Positions 42,049 through 51,368 of a stretch of DNA of 64,000 nucleotides are shown in pieces. Numbering within the stretch: the stretch's first letter is position 1; every line of letters starts with the position of its first letter. The stretch is taken from contig JAFYYP010000028.1 of assembly GCA_017557505.1 (NCBI GenBank), forward strand, positions 1 through 64,000, read 5' to 3'. The translations under genes and the position numbers were made by a program. The notes beneath the pieces are model-generated. The model ran no database searches. It was given only the letters and a program-made list of their open reading frames with translations, and was not told where the DNA came from. Origin of the DNA: Bacillota bacterium. Its GTDB lineage: Bacteria > Bacillota > Clostridia > Peptostreptococcales > Anaerovoracaceae.

Positions 42049-43511
42049 CTGATATTCGACTGATACGTCAGCCAGACCATAAGACAATTGAATGCGATCA
42101 AAAGCGCTCCTACCAGCAGGTGGCGCTTTTTTTCTGCAGCCATCGTGGCGATGAACTCGCGTACGAACGCGTTGATCCAGAAATAGCGTTTCGTTTTGCT
42201 GCCGGTGCCTTCCGCGCGGACGCCCAAAGACGTAGCGATGAGCCCCGCCCGCAGCACGTGGTAGTTCGTCGTGGCGTAGGCAATCTGCGGGGCCTCCTGC
42301 GCGCTGTGAGCACGGATGACCTCCAGCGAATTGCGGAAGTTCGTCTCCGTGCTGGTGGACTGATCTTCGCACAGGATGCGCTCTTCGGGAATGCCCTGCT
42401 CCATCAGATAATTTTTCATGCAGGTGGCTTCGGACAACGGCTCGTCTGGCCCCTGTCCTCCGGAAGGAACGAAGGTGAGCGCTTTGCCGGTCTCTTCTTC
42501 CTGCTGCTTTGCGAATTCCAGCGCCTTGTCGACACGGCCCTTCAGCAGCGGCGTCGGTGTTCCGTCGTCCTTCATGCGGCAGCCAAGAATGACCATATAG
42601 TCCTTGTCACGCTCTGGCTTGTGCTTCGCCGCGGCGATGCCCAGAATAACGGTCCCCATCAGCACGCATTCCAGGTAAGACGTCAGCGTGCCGACGAGGC
42701 ATTCTGCCAGCATCTCCACGTGCGTGGCGATGCCCGCCTGGTTGTGGATGTCGATGACAGGATTGGCGAACAGGATATGGTACAGCAAGTCCGGAAAGAC
42801 AGTGCCGAAACACAGCAGCACGCCCAGGAAGCAGCCCAGCATGTTGCGCCAGTTGCGCCCTTCCCTCCGCATCAGCTGAATATTGGTCGCGGTCACGAAG
42901 ACGGCCAGCACGAACGCGACGGGCAGCGTGATGACCGAAAAGCCCTGCATCGCGCTGAGCATGCCGCTGATGGTCGCGATCGGCCCCCGGTACGTGACCG
43001 TCCGCAGCACCTGGTCGATGAGCAGAAAGCTCAGAAAGATGAGCAGGCCGATGTAGAAGATGTTGCGGTAACGGTACAGATTCTCCCGCACGCTCTGCCG
43101 CAGCCGCACGGAGAACGTGTAGATCAGCAGCAGAAGGTACACGGCGATGGCCAGCGGGATGGTGCGGCTGCCCGTGCAGTCACCCAGAAACTCGTCGAGC
43201 GTCAGGATGCCAGTTTTATGTGAAAACAGGCGGAAGAACGCCTGGTATTCGCCCGGACCGTACACGTCTACGTAGGCCCGGCCCTCATGGACCGAACGGA
43301 ACTCCAGGAAGAGCTGCCCGTTCTCAAGTGTCTGATTGACCAGGTTCACGGCCTCAATATCCTGGTCGATCGCCACGTCAAAATCCCCGGCGTCGTTCGA
43401 AAGGCCGGCAACGTCGAGTTTTACAACGTAAGACGTCCCCCGCACCGCGAGAAACGCGATGCAGAGGACCGTCAGGATGACAGCAATCAGGATGAGGGTC
43501 TTGTTCTTCAC
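42045..43511 (-). CDS. YdcF/SanA-family (DUF218) membrane protein
   Basis: 488 residues: an N-terminal membrane anchor and extracytoplasmic part, several membrane helices between about 115 and 290, then a DUF218 domain (VILGCRMKDDGTPTPLLKGR near residue 305, PSGGQGPDEPLSEA, EDQSTSTETNFRNS, ATTNYHVLRAG) and a final hydrophobic segment. DUF218 proteins of the ElyC/SanA type act in envelope or lipid-carrier homeostasis; the substrate is unclear. It starts with GTG at 43511, overlapping the ftsH stop (GTGA), so the two are co-translated. Confidence 0.85.
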   Translation of the reverse strand: MKNKTLILIAVILTVLCIAFLAVRGTSYVVKLDVAGLSNDAGDFDVAIDQDIEAVNLVNQTLENGQLFLEFRSVHEGRAYVDVYGPGEYQAFFRLFSHKTGILTLDEFLGDCTGSRTIPLAIAVYLLLLIYTFSVRLRQSVRENLYRYRNIFYIGLLIFLSFLLIDQVLRTVTYRGPIATISGMLSAMQGFSVITLPVAFVLAVFVTATNIQLMRREGRNWRNMLGCFLGVLLCFGTVFPDLLYHILFANPVIDIHNQAGIATHVEMLAECLVGTLTSYLECVLMGTVILGIAAAKHKPERDKDYMVILGCRMKDDGTPTPLLKGRVDKALEFAKQQEEETGKALTFVPSGGQGPDEPLSEATCMKNYLMEQGIPEERILCEDQSTSTETNFRNSLEVIRAHSAQEAPQIAYATTNYHVLRAGLIATSLGVRAEGTGSKTKRYFWINAFVREFIATMAAEKKRHLLVGALLIAFNCLMVWLTYQSNIR

Positions 43512-45337
43512 TCTGTTTTGCTCTCTGCGTTCAGAATATCCATGAATTCCTCGCCGGTGATGGTCTCCTTCTCGTACAGATACTGTGCGATCTTGTCGAG
43601 CACGGACTTGTTCTCCTTCAGGATGTTCATAGCCTTATCGTACTCTTTGTTGACCAGTTCGACGACCATCTTGTCGATCTGCGCCTGCGTCTCGGGGCTG
43701 CAGGCCAGCGTTGTGTCGCCGCCGAGGTACTGGTTCGTGACCGTCTCCAGCGCCACCATGCCGAATTCTCCCATGCCGTAGCGGGAGATCATGGCGCGGG
43801 CCAGCTTCGTAGCCTGCTCGATGTCGTTGGACGCGCCGGTCGTGATGGAACCGAAGACCAGCTCTTCCGCGGCTCTGCCGCCCGTGAGCGTCGCGATCTT
43901 GTTCTCGATCTCTTCCTTGCTCATCAGGTAGTGCTCGCCCTCGTCGACCTGCATGGTGTAGCCGAGCGCGCCGGACGTTCTGGGGATGATCGTGATCTTC
44001 TGCACCGGTGCGGAATGCGTCTGCATAGCCGCGACGAGCGCGTGACCCACTTCGTGGTACGCCACGATGCTCTTTTCCTTGTCGGACAGGATGGCGTTCT
44101 TCTTCTGATAGCCCGCGATGACGACTTCGATGCTCTCCTCGAAGTCTCTCTGCGCAGCAGCCTTGCGGCCGTCGCGGACTGCTCTCAAAGCCGCCTCATT
44201 CACGATGTTCGCGAGTTCCGCGCCGGAAGCGCCGGACGCCATGCGCGCGATCTTGCCGTAGTCGATGTCGCCCTCGGTCTTGATCTTCTTGGCGTGCACT
44301 TTCAGGATGGCTTCCCTGCCCTTTAAGTCAGGCAGCTCCACGGGCACGCGGCGGTCGAATCTGCCCGGGCGGGTAAGCGCCGGGTCGAGCGATTCGGGCC
44401 GGTTCGTAGCTGCCAGAATGATGACCCCGGTATTGCCTTCGAAACCGTCCATTTCGGTGAGCAGCTGGTTCAGGGTCTGCTCTCTTTCGTCGTTGCCGCC
44501 GATGTTGCCGCCGTTCCTCTTCTGGCCGATCGCGTCGATCTCGTCGATGAACACGATGCACGGCGCCTTTTCCTTGGCCTGCTTGAACAGGTCGCGCACC
44601 TTGGAGGCGCCCATACCGACGAACATCTCGACGAATTCGGAACCGCTCATGGAGAAGAACGGCACGTTCGCTTCGCCTGCGACTGCCTTTGCGAGCATGG
44701 TCTTGCCGGTGCCCGGAGGTCCGACGAGCAGCACGCCTTTCGGCATGGAGGCGCCGATCTCGCTGTATTTCGAGGGGTCGCTCAGGTAATCGACGATCTC
44801 CTTCAGGTTCTCCTCGGCCTCGTCCACGCCTTCGACGTCGGAGAATTTGATGCCGTCCGAAGACTTGACGTAGATCTTCGCGTTGCTCTTGCCGAGGTTG
44901 AACATCATGGACCCGGAGCCGCCGGCCTTATCCATCAGGCGCTTGGACAGGAACTGGCCGAGCGCGAGGAAGATCGCGATCGGCAGGATCCACGACAGGA
45001 TGAAACTCGCGAGCGGCGACGCCTGTTCGACAATCTGGCTCGTGAATTCCGCGCCGGCTGCGTGCAGGCGTTCGGTGAGGCCGGGGTCGTCCATCAGGCC
45101 CGTGCGGTAGATCTGCGGCGGGTCCGCCTTGTCGGTGAACAGGATCATGTTGCTGCGCACCTCGACCTTGCCGATCTTGCCTTCTTCGGTCATGGTCATG
45201 AACGTGCCGTAGTCCACTTCCTTGATCTGCTGCTTGGAGATGGCCGGCACGACAAGCATGTTGAACAGCAGCATCAGCACCAGCATGACGATATAAAAGA
45301 CCAAAAGAGGTCTTCTCGGTTGTTTGACTTCGTTCAT
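43508..45337 (-). CDS. ftsH: ATP-dependent zinc metalloprotease FtsH
   Basis: Membrane-bound AAA+ protease (609 aa). Two membrane helices (about 9-27 and 105-125) flank a small external domain; the AAA+ module has Walker A GPPGTGKT, Walker [12 protein letters not shown] and the second region of homology; the zinc site is HEVGH (usual HEAGH), with the third ligand in a later Asp region. It degrades misfolded or regulatory membrane proteins. AAGGAG precedes the start. The usual neighbours tilS and hpt are not present here. Confidence 0.96.
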   Translation of the reverse strand: MNEVKQPRRPLLVFYIVMLVLMLLFNMLVVPAISKQQIKEVDYGTFMTMTEEGKIGKVEVRSNMILFTDKADPPQIYRTGLMDDPGLTERLHAAGAEFTSQIVEQASPLASFILSWILPIAIFLALGQFLSKRLMDKAGGSGSMMFNLGKSNAKIYVKSSDGIKFSDVEGVDEAEENLKEIVDYLSDPSKYSEIGASMPKGVLLVGPPGTGKTMLAKAVAGEANVPFFSMSGSEFVEMFVGMGASKVRDLFKQAKEKAPCIVFIDEIDAIGQKRNGGNIGGNDEREQTLNQLLTEMDGFEGNTGVIILAATNRPESLDPALTRPGRFDRRVPVELPDLKGREAILKVHAKKIKTEGDIDYGKIARMASGASGAELANIVNEAALRAVRDGRKAAAQRDFEESIEVVIAGYQKKNAILSDKEKSIVAYHEVGHALVAAMQTHSAPVQKITIIPRTSGALGYTMQVDEGEHYLMSKEEIENKIATLTGGRAAEELVFGSITTGASNDIEQATKLARAMISRYGMGEFGMVALETVTNQYLGGDTTLACSPETQAQIDKMVVELVNKEYDKAMNILKENKSVLDKIAQYLYEKETITGEEFMDILNAESKTE

Positions 45338-45400
45338 ACAAAAACTCCTTGATTTATACGGAAAAACGCGTGTGTTATATCAATATTCAGGCAAATGTAT

Positions 45401-45406
45401 TATACT
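45401..45406 (+). promoter_or_regulatory. -10 element directly before a start codon
   Basis: TATACT at 45401-45406 is eight bases before the ATG at 45414, so transcription would begin at or next to the start codon. There is no Shine-Dalgarno sequence, and a -35 element is weak or absent. Confidence 0.55.
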
Positions 45407-45413
45407 ATCATAT

Positions 45414-45884
45414 ATGAAAACAGAAAAGACGAAAAAGGACAAAAGCATACGCCCCTCCGTGGCGACCGTGACGATCTTCCTGGTCATCGTGGCCATCCTG
45501 ATCTCCATCCCGCTGCTGCAGCACAGGCAGTTCCTGAAGTTCGTGTCGGACTTCTCGCGCGTCACGACGCGTACGGAGACAAAAAACGTCGTGTACTGCA
45601 ACTACGAAGGCGAAGACATTCTGCTGAACCAGGAGCAGAAAGTGGACATCTACCGCAAGATCGTCTTTTCGGAGCTGAAGCGGCGCGCCGAACCTTCGGA
45701 AGAGATGGCGGAAAGCGGCATGACCGTCACGTACGGCATCCTCGCCACGCTGACGCTCGCGCCCGCGGAATACAAAGGCGAAGAGGCGCTGTACGTGGAA
45801 TATCACAGCGAGAATATGGATTATACTTATCTCGCCCCGCACTTAAGTTACAGCGTATTCGAAAAGATCATAAAGGGACTGTAA
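45414..45884 (+). CDS. small membrane-anchored protein of unknown function
   Basis: 156 residues from the ATG at 45414; the longer frame would begin with TTG inside the 5' end of divergent ftsH and is not supported. A lysine-rich start (KTEKTKKDKS) is followed by one hydrophobic helix (about 19-37) and a roughly 115-residue domain that would be outside. I do not recognise the domain. The -10 element at 45401 abuts the start, so a leaderless transcript is likely. It is divergent from ftsH and ends in a shared terminator. Confidence 0.7.
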   Translation: MKTEKTKKDKSIRPSVATVTIFLVIVAILISIPLLQHRQFLKFVSDFSRVTTRTETKNVVYCNYEGEDILLNQEQKVDIYRKIVFSELKRRAEPSEEMAESGMTVTYGILATLTLAPAEYKGEEALYVEYHSENMDYTYLAPHLSYSVFEKIIKGL

Positions 45885-45885
45885 G

Positions 45886-45911
45886 AAAAGCCGGCAGAAA
45901 GCCGGCTTTTT
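45886..45911. terminator. bidirectional terminator
   Basis: AAAAGCCGGC (45886-45895) against GCCGGCTTTT with a short AGAAA loop, ending in T5. It separates the convergent small membrane-protein gene and MFS gene and touches the MFS stop codon. Confidence 0.88.
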
Positions 45912-47161
45912 CAGTCTTCGGTATTGTAGACTTTGGAGATCGCTTCGCGGTTGCCCCCGATGAAGACGAAGGCCGCAGCCAGGTTGATCAGACAGATGAC
46001 CATGACGATGACCCGCAGGGGGATCTTCAGCGACAAAACCCCTGCGAACGCCTCTCCTGTCAGGATCCCTATCATGCTCAGCGTATTGAAGGCGCCGTTG
46101 AAACGGCCCTTTTTTTCGTCCGGCACGTAGCGCTGCGTCGCGGAGATGCGGATGTTATACGACGTCACGCCGAGCAGCCCGATCACGATGCAGCAGACGA
46201 TCTCGGCCGGGATGGGCAGGTACAGATAGAACGCGCTGAGGATGTTGATCACGATATATACGATGAGCGCGATGTCGTATTTCTTTTCCACGGGCAGCCT
46301 GTGGCGGTAATGATAGATGCCGCCGAGGGCTCTTGCAGCGGAGCCGCAGCCCCACACGAGCATGTAGATGTATTCGCCGTTGGCATAAGCGCTTTTGAAA
46401 TACGGCAGGGTCACCGTCTGGCCTACGCCGTCGTTCATGGAAGAGAACAGGAAGTAGACCGCGACCGCAAGCAGCCCCTTTTCAGACTTCAGATACTGCA
46501 TGCCTTCGCGGAAATCGTCCCAGAAGCGCTTCAGTCCGGCTTTCGCCTCCTCCCCCGCGCTTTCAGCTGCGCGTTTGGCGATGTACTGCTCCTCGTGGCG
46601 GATCTGCGTCTCGAAGATAGCCGCGATGGTATAGGTGATCACGTTGAACGCGAACAGGGGCACGATGCCGAACGTGTTGTAGACGAAGGCCGAGACCGGG
46701 ATCATGGCCAGGGTCAGCGTCTGCAGCGTGCTCGCGACGCTGTAGGCTTTCTGGAAATTGCCCGGCGTGATCAGCAGAGGATAAAAACTCTCGTACGCGA
46801 CCTGGTACACGCTGCCGATGACGCCGAACAGGAATGTACCGCCCGCGAGGATCGCGAAGTTCAGGTGGCCTGCGTGCAGGATGAGCGCAAAGACAGCGCA
46901 TACGCCCGCCGTGAAGAAATCGAGCGTATAGATCGTGCGCTTGCGCGAAAAGCGGTCGAGAAAAGGCCCTGCGATCAGCGGCATGATGACGTAGGGCACA
47001 AAATACACGATGTTGTAAAGCGCGAAATAGAAGGTGGAACCGGTGAAATCGAGCACCAGCAGGGACATAGCAAAGCCGAGCAGCTGGCCTCCGAGCATGG
47101 AGACCACGCTGCCCAGCGTGATGATCGTAAAATCTCTGGTCCAGAGTTTATTCGTTTCCAT
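45911..47161 (-). CDS. major facilitator superfamily transporter
   Basis: Membrane carrier of 416 residues with about twelve helices; the loop GPFLDRFSRKRTIYTLDF after the second helix is the MFS motif A, and the general sequence fits the MFS_3/enterobactin-exporter-like group of drug or metabolite exporters. It overlaps the upstream M23 gene by 14 bases. Substrate unknown. Confidence 0.85.
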   Translation of the reverse strand: METNKLWTRDFTIITLGSVVSMLGGQLLGFAMSLLVLDFTGSTFYFALYNIVYFVPYVIMPLIAGPFLDRFSRKRTIYTLDFFTAGVCAVFALILHAGHLNFAILAGGTFLFGVIGSVYQVAYESFYPLLITPGNFQKAYSVASTLQTLTLAMIPVSAFVYNTFGIVPLFAFNVITYTIAAIFETQIRHEEQYIAKRAAESAGEEAKAGLKRFWDDFREGMQYLKSEKGLLAVAVYFLFSSMNDGVGQTVTLPYFKSAYANGEYIYMLVWGCGSAARALGGIYHYRHRLPVEKKYDIALIVYIVINILSAFYLYLPIPAEIVCCIVIGLLGVTSYNIRISATQRYVPDEKKGRFNGAFNTLSMIGILTGEAFAGVLSLKIPLRVIVMVICLINLAAAFVFIGGNREAISKVYNTED

Positions 47162-48467
47162 AGATATCGCTCGTGCCGTCGATCAGGGGCCAGGGAGAGA
47201 CGCTCTGGTCGCCGATACGAACTTCGAAGTGCAGATGCGGGCCCGTCGAATAACCGGTCGTGCCCACGAGTCCGATGATGTCGCCCTGCTCGACCATGTC
47301 GCCCGCCTCGCAGTCGATCTCGCTCAAGTGCATGTAGATCGTCTTGAGGCCCGCGCCGTGTTCGATGACGACAGTGTTGCCGGTCATGATGACGAAATCC
47401 GCGAATACGACCTGGCCGCGGTTGGATGCCGGAACAGGCGTTCCCTCCGCGATCGCGATGTCGATGCCCTGGTGGCGGCTGGGGGTCGCAGACCCGTTGA
47501 TGTAGCGGTACAGACCGAACGATGACGTGATGACGCCTTCGACCGGCTGGATGAATTGACCGTCCCAGAGCTTTTCCCAGACGATGTAGCGTTCTTCGGC
47601 CAGCGTGCCGAGCTTCTGTTTATAGTCTTCGCCGGCGCCGGGCACGTTCATGGTCGCATCGATCGTCTCCTGCGGCATGTCGAAGCGCTCGACTTCGAAA
47701 TCTGCCGGCACGATCACGACGTGACCCGTAAAGTCCCTGCTTCCCGCATGGACGATAATGTCCCTGGCGGAAGCGGGCTGGCTGTAGCCAACGGGGACGT
47801 AAGCCTCGTAACCATTATCGCTGCCCTCGATGGGGATGAACGCGCACAGACCCAGATCGGATTCGATCGTCGGCGCTTCCGTCTCGAAGCCCATGTCTGC
47901 GGTCACGCGCAGGATGTCGCCCTGCACCGCGCGGTCCGAACTGAACGTGACGACCGGCTGTACGTCGATCGTGAAATTGAACTGGTAGCTGAAATCGGCC
48001 GCATCGGCTGCGTCGTCTTCGTCGTAGTGAACGTTGACGGTGAGGCAGTAGTCTCCGTTGCGGGAAAATCGGAAGTCCTCCCAGTCGGAAAGATCGCCTT
48101 CGGCCACGACGGGATTGACGGATTCGAACGGCCGGAGCAGTTCGAACGTGCAGGAATCCGCGTCAGCGGGGATGTCCAGAGCGAGCTGCTTCTGCGCAAA
48201 CGTCCCCGCATCCTTCTGGCCGGTCACGGCCGCAGGAGATTCTGCGGAAGACTCCTTGACGACGGGGATGTGCTGCGCGAGCCACTCGGGCTGCCGCAGC
48301 AGCCGCGTATGCCAGCTGCCGCTGAACGCCTGCGCGTTCTGGCCTTCCAGCGTGACCGCGGGCACGTCAAACGTGCGGGCAGGCAGCAGCACGTAGTACA
48401 CGGCCGCAGCGCCGACCAGCAGCAGCAGGATCATGACGATGACGCCGAACGCTTTGACTTTTTTCAT
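47148..48467 (-). CDS. M23-family peptidoglycan endopeptidase, membrane anchored
   Basis: 439 residues: a short basic start and one membrane helix (about 8-28), a long beta-rich external region, and a C-terminal LytM/M23 domain. The domain shows the zinc motif RHQGIDIA (HxxxD) and the later GPHLHFEVR (HxH), with the usual YMHLSEIDCEAGDMVEQGD between. All catalytic residues are present, so active cleavage of wall crosslinks is expected. Confidence 0.92.
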   Translation of the reverse strand: MKKVKAFGVIVMILLLLVGAAAVYYVLLPARTFDVPAVTLEGQNAQAFSGSWHTRLLRQPEWLAQHIPVVKESSAESPAAVTGQKDAGTFAQKQLALDIPADADSCTFELLRPFESVNPVVAEGDLSDWEDFRFSRNGDYCLTVNVHYDEDDAADAADFSYQFNFTIDVQPVVTFSSDRAVQGDILRVTADMGFETEAPTIESDLGLCAFIPIEGSDNGYEAYVPVGYSQPASARDIIVHAGSRDFTGHVVIVPADFEVERFDMPQETIDATMNVPGAGEDYKQKLGTLAEERYIVWEKLWDGQFIQPVEGVITSSFGLYRYINGSATPSRHQGIDIAIAEGTPVPASNRGQVVFADFVIMTGNTVVIEHGAGLKTIYMHLSEIDCEAGDMVEQGDIIGLVGTTGYSTGPHLHFEVRIGDQSVSPWPLIDGTSDIYGNE

Positions 48468-48488
48468 CTCTTTATCCCTTTTATCTCT

Positions 48489-49652
48489 TTAGAACCCCAA
48501 GTACCTGCGGATGAGCGTGCACTGCATCTCGACGGCCTTGGGCAGCACCGTTTCCGGCGCGTTGAAGCGGCAGTTGTGATGCTCGTAGTCCGTACCCTTT
48601 TCGTGGTCCGCGATGCCCATGAAGAAGAACACGCCGGGAACGACTTTCAGGAATTCCGCGAAGTCTTCGCCGATCATCGTGGCGACGCTTGCGTCGATGT
48701 GGCCCGGTCCCATCACTTCGTCGGCCACGTCGATGACCATCTGCGTCATTTCGGGATCGTTGTCTAAAAGGCTGTTGCCGCACTTGTATTCGAGATCGTA
48801 GGTGCAGCGGTACGTTTTGCACACGCCGTCGATCATTTCGCGGATACGCTCCCTTACCGCCGCATCGTCGTTATGCAGGCAGCGGATGGAGCCTTCCATC
48901 AGGCAGTCGTCGGGCACGACGATGTTGAATTCGCCGGCCTGCAGCTTGCCGACCGTAACGGTCGTGGGCTTCTTGGCGTCCATCTCCAGCGTATGGAACG
49001 TCTGGAACGCCTGCAGCACGTGCATGGCGCAGTCGATCGGGTTGATGCAGCTGTGCGGGGAACCGCCGTGGCCGCCCTTGCCGTGGATCGTGAGCTTGAA
49101 GTACCAGCTCGAAGCCATGAGCGCGCCGGGCACGATGCCGATCCAGCCTTCCTTCGTGTAGCTCCACACGTGCATGCCCATGATGGCGTCGGGCCGCGGA
49201 TCGTCCAGCGCCCCAGCGTCGATCATGTCCTGCGCGCCCGCGTCTTCCTCGTTCGTCTGGAACAGGAACACGAGCGTGCCGGGGATCTCGTCCTTATGGG
49301 CGGCCATGAGCCGGGCGGTCGTCAGCAGGCATGCCATGTGGTTGTCGTGGCCGCACGCGTGCATGACGCCCGGATTTTCCGAAGCGAACGGAAGTCCGGT
49401 CTCTTCCTGCACGGGCAGCGCATCGATGTCGGAACGAAGGCACAGCGTCTTGCCGGGCTTTCCGCCCTTCAGCACGCCGATGACGCCCGTAGGCAGGCAT
49501 CTGCGTACTTCCATGCCGAGCTCTCTAAGCTCATCCTCGATCTTCTGGGCTGTGCGGAATTCCTGCGTACCGACTTCGGGATGCGCGTGGAAATCGCGGC
49601 GCAGCGCGATCAGATTCGGGGTCAGTTCTGCGATCTCTTTCTTCAGGTCCAT
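48489..49652 (-). CDS. M20D-family amidohydrolase
   Basis: Metal-dependent N-acyl-amino-acid amidohydrolase (387 aa). The ATG at 49652 follows GAGGAGG and is preferred over the upstream frame. The family start is RRDFHAHPEVGTQEFRT; the metal-binding motifs are LRSDIDALPV and MHACGHDNHMA, then FQTNEEDAGA with the catalytic glutamates. It is of the hippurate hydrolase/IAA-amino-acid hydrolase type, a different branch from the M20 protein at 26795. It precedes the M23 gene by 21 nt. Confidence 0.92.
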   Translation of the reverse strand: MDLKKEIAELTPNLIALRRDFHAHPEVGTQEFRTAQKIEDELRELGMEVRRCLPTGVIGVLKGGKPGKTLCLRSDIDALPVQEETGLPFASENPGVMHACGHDNHMACLLTTARLMAAHKDEIPGTLVFLFQTNEEDAGAQDMIDAGALDDPRPDAIMGMHVWSYTKEGWIGIVPGALMASSWYFKLTIHGKGGHGGSPHSCINPIDCAMHVLQAFQTFHTLEMDAKKPTTVTVGKLQAGEFNIVVPDDCLMEGSIRCLHNDDAAVRERIREMIDGVCKTYRCTYDLEYKCGNSLLDNDPEMTQMVIDVADEVMGPGHIDASVATMIGEDFAEFLKVVPGVFFFMGIADHEKGTDYEHHNCRFNAPETVLPKAVEMQCTLIRRYLGF

Positions 49653-49719
49653 CTTTTCCTCCTCAGGGCAAAGATGACCCGTCTCGGGAGACGGGCCATC
49701 CTTCAGTCGATGCAAAGGT

Positions 49720-50490
49720 TTATTTTGCGGCAGCGTCTACCAGCGCCTTGTAGACCTTCAGCTGATCGGGGATCTGCTGAATGAATTCAGGATGCCACTG
49801 GACGCCCATCACGAATCTGTCGCTCTGCAGCTCGATGACTTCGGGCATGTCGTAGGGCAGGCCCTTTTCCATATCGTGCGCAACGCCGGTGATCTTCAGG
49901 CCCTTGCCGACGAAGTCGGGCAGGACGTTCTGATGATGATAGGAATTGACGACGAGGCTGCTCTTGCCGATGATGGAGCGGATGCGGGAATCCTTCTCGA
50001 AATAGACGTGATGCGCCAGATCTCCGCAGGTGCTGTTGGGAGCCGTGCTGTGCCAGAACCCGAATCTGCGGTTGTCCTGCTCCAGCTTGCCGCCGAAGTG
50101 GACGTTGATCATCTGCATGCCGCGGCAGACGCCGAGAACGGGGATGTCGGTCTTTTCGAAGACGTACTTCATCAGGGCGACTTCCTGAGTGTCGCGCTTG
50201 TAGTTGATCAGGGCGGATTCCTTGATCAGGTCTTCTCCGTACAGATACGGACCTACGTCGTCGCCGCCGGTGATGAGCAGACCGTCCAGCAGTCCTACAA
50301 AGTCCTTGATGTTCTTCTGATCCAGATAGAAGGGCATCAGAACGGGGATGCCGCCTGCCTTTTCCACAAAGTTAGCGTAATCATCCGCACCGGTGGTCCA
50401 TTCCTGTCTGGAGAATCCGACGTTGTCAAATTCATGTCCGCTTCCGGTCAGGAAGTGATTCATGGTCACGCCGATGATAGGTTTCTTCAT
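49720..50490 (-). CDS. class I glutamine amidotransferase-like hydrolase (C26, PuuD type)
   Basis: 256 residues from the ATG at 50490, preceded by GAAGGAGGAAAG. The nucleophile elbow is GVCRGMQMINVHFGG with the catalytic Cys, and the His/Glu pair is in GVQWHPEF near the C terminus. This is the layout of gamma-glutamyl-GABA hydrolase and related enzymes that split gamma-glutamyl amides. No putrescine pathway genes are adjacent, so the substrate is open. A hairpin (GCCCGTCTC/GAGACGGG) lies between this gene and the M20 gene. Confidence 0.85.
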   Translation of the reverse strand: MKKPIIGVTMNHFLTGSGHEFDNVGFSRQEWTTGADDYANFVEKAGGIPVLMPFYLDQKNIKDFVGLLDGLLITGGDDVGPYLYGEDLIKESALINYKRDTQEVALMKYVFEKTDIPVLGVCRGMQMINVHFGGKLEQDNRRFGFWHSTAPNSTCGDLAHHVYFEKDSRIRSIIGKSSLVVNSYHHQNVLPDFVGKGLKITGVAHDMEKGLPYDMPEVIELQSDRFVMGVQWHPEFIQQIPDQLKVYKALVDAAAK

Positions 50491-50627
50491 ACTTTCCTCC
50501 TTCACGTATGCGTCTGCGCATACGGTTGTAAAAGCGCGCAATTGCTTAGTTTAACTATACCATACATTACAATTATTTTGCACTTATATTTCTGTTGGAA
50601 GAAAACTGCCCCAAGCACTGCAATTTG

Positions 50628-50636
50628 TGGTATTAT
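50628..50636 (+). promoter_or_regulatory. extended -10 element directly before a start codon
   Basis: TGGTATTAT (TGn plus TATTAT) ends six bases before the ATG at 50643, so the transcript should start at or beside the initiation codon. No Shine-Dalgarno is present between them. Confidence 0.55.
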
Positions 50637-50642
50637 CTAGCC

Positions 50643-51362
50643 ATGAAGACTATGAAGGAAAGGATGCATCTCTTCCACGACAACGCAGGCCCTCTGCATA
50701 AGGAAGTGGACGAGCGCATCTCAAAATTCGATAAAAAGAAGGCCAAGCGCGTCGCCGTGGCGGCAGGCCTTGCCGCAGCCGTGCTCGTCGGCAGCCTGTT
50801 CTCAGGGCCCGAAGACATCACCGGCAGCAACGCGGAGGAGATCTTCAACCCCACGCCCGTCGTCATGGACGTCAACGCGTTCGAACCGGCGGACGTACAG
50901 GACGAAGAGCCCGCTCCCGAGGAAGCCAAGAAGAGCGGCATCAAGGCGAGACTGCGTGCGGCGATCATGACCATGCCCAAGTGGGTGCGCGTCACCGTCA
51001 TGGTGCCCCTGTGGGCTCTGGGCTACGCCCTCCTTCTGCTGGGGAGCTTTTTTAAGGTCGCCCTCACACCGTTCGCAGGGGTCATTTTGTCTGCATTACT
51101 GGGCATCGCAGCCATGGTGGGCCTGTTCGGCATCACCGCCAAGCTTCTGTTCCCGGATATGCCCTGGAGCAAGATCTTCAGCAAGACGAATCTGATCGTC
51201 CTGTTCGTGACCGGCGCCCTTCTGGCCGTCGCCGACGTCGTCGTGCCGCATTACTACAGCGGCTATCCGTACGTGGCGGCCGCCGTCAAACTTACCGCAG
51301 CGCTCGTCGTGATCAACGTGCTCCTGGCGCGCCTGAGGAAATTCGCGGAGAAATTCGCTTAA
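50643..51362 (+). CDS. multi-helix membrane protein of unknown function
   Basis: 239 residues from the ATG at 50643 (other in-frame ATGs follow within seven codons). A helix at about 38-55 follows a basic region (KFDKKKAKR), then an acidic external or linker stretch (DVQDEEPAPEEAKKS), then four more hydrophobic segments (about 125-235). I do not recognise a family. A leaderless start is suggested by the extended -10 just upstream. It lies six bases before an EamA transporter gene. Confidence 0.7.
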   Translation: MKTMKERMHLFHDNAGPLHKEVDERISKFDKKKAKRVAVAAGLAAAVLVGSLFSGPEDITGSNAEEIFNPTPVVMDVNAFEPADVQDEEPAPEEAKKSGIKARLRAAIMTMPKWVRVTVMVPLWALGYALLLLGSFFKVALTPFAGVILSALLGIAAMVGLFGITAKLLFPDMPWSKIFSKTNLIVLFVTGALLAVADVVVPHYYSGYPYVAAAVKLTAALVVINVLLARLRKFAEKFA

Positions 51363-51368
51363 CCCTTT

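Noticed and set aside
45324..45413. Upstream extension of the small membrane-protein gene from a TTG
   Set aside because: It would overlap the start of divergent ftsH and its promoter region and has no ribosome binding site; the membrane-protein pattern begins at the ATG at 45414.
49677..49700. Terminator between the GATase-like and M20 genes
   Set aside because: The CCCGTCTC/GAGACGGG stem is good but is not followed by a T-run on the minus strand, so termination is not supported.
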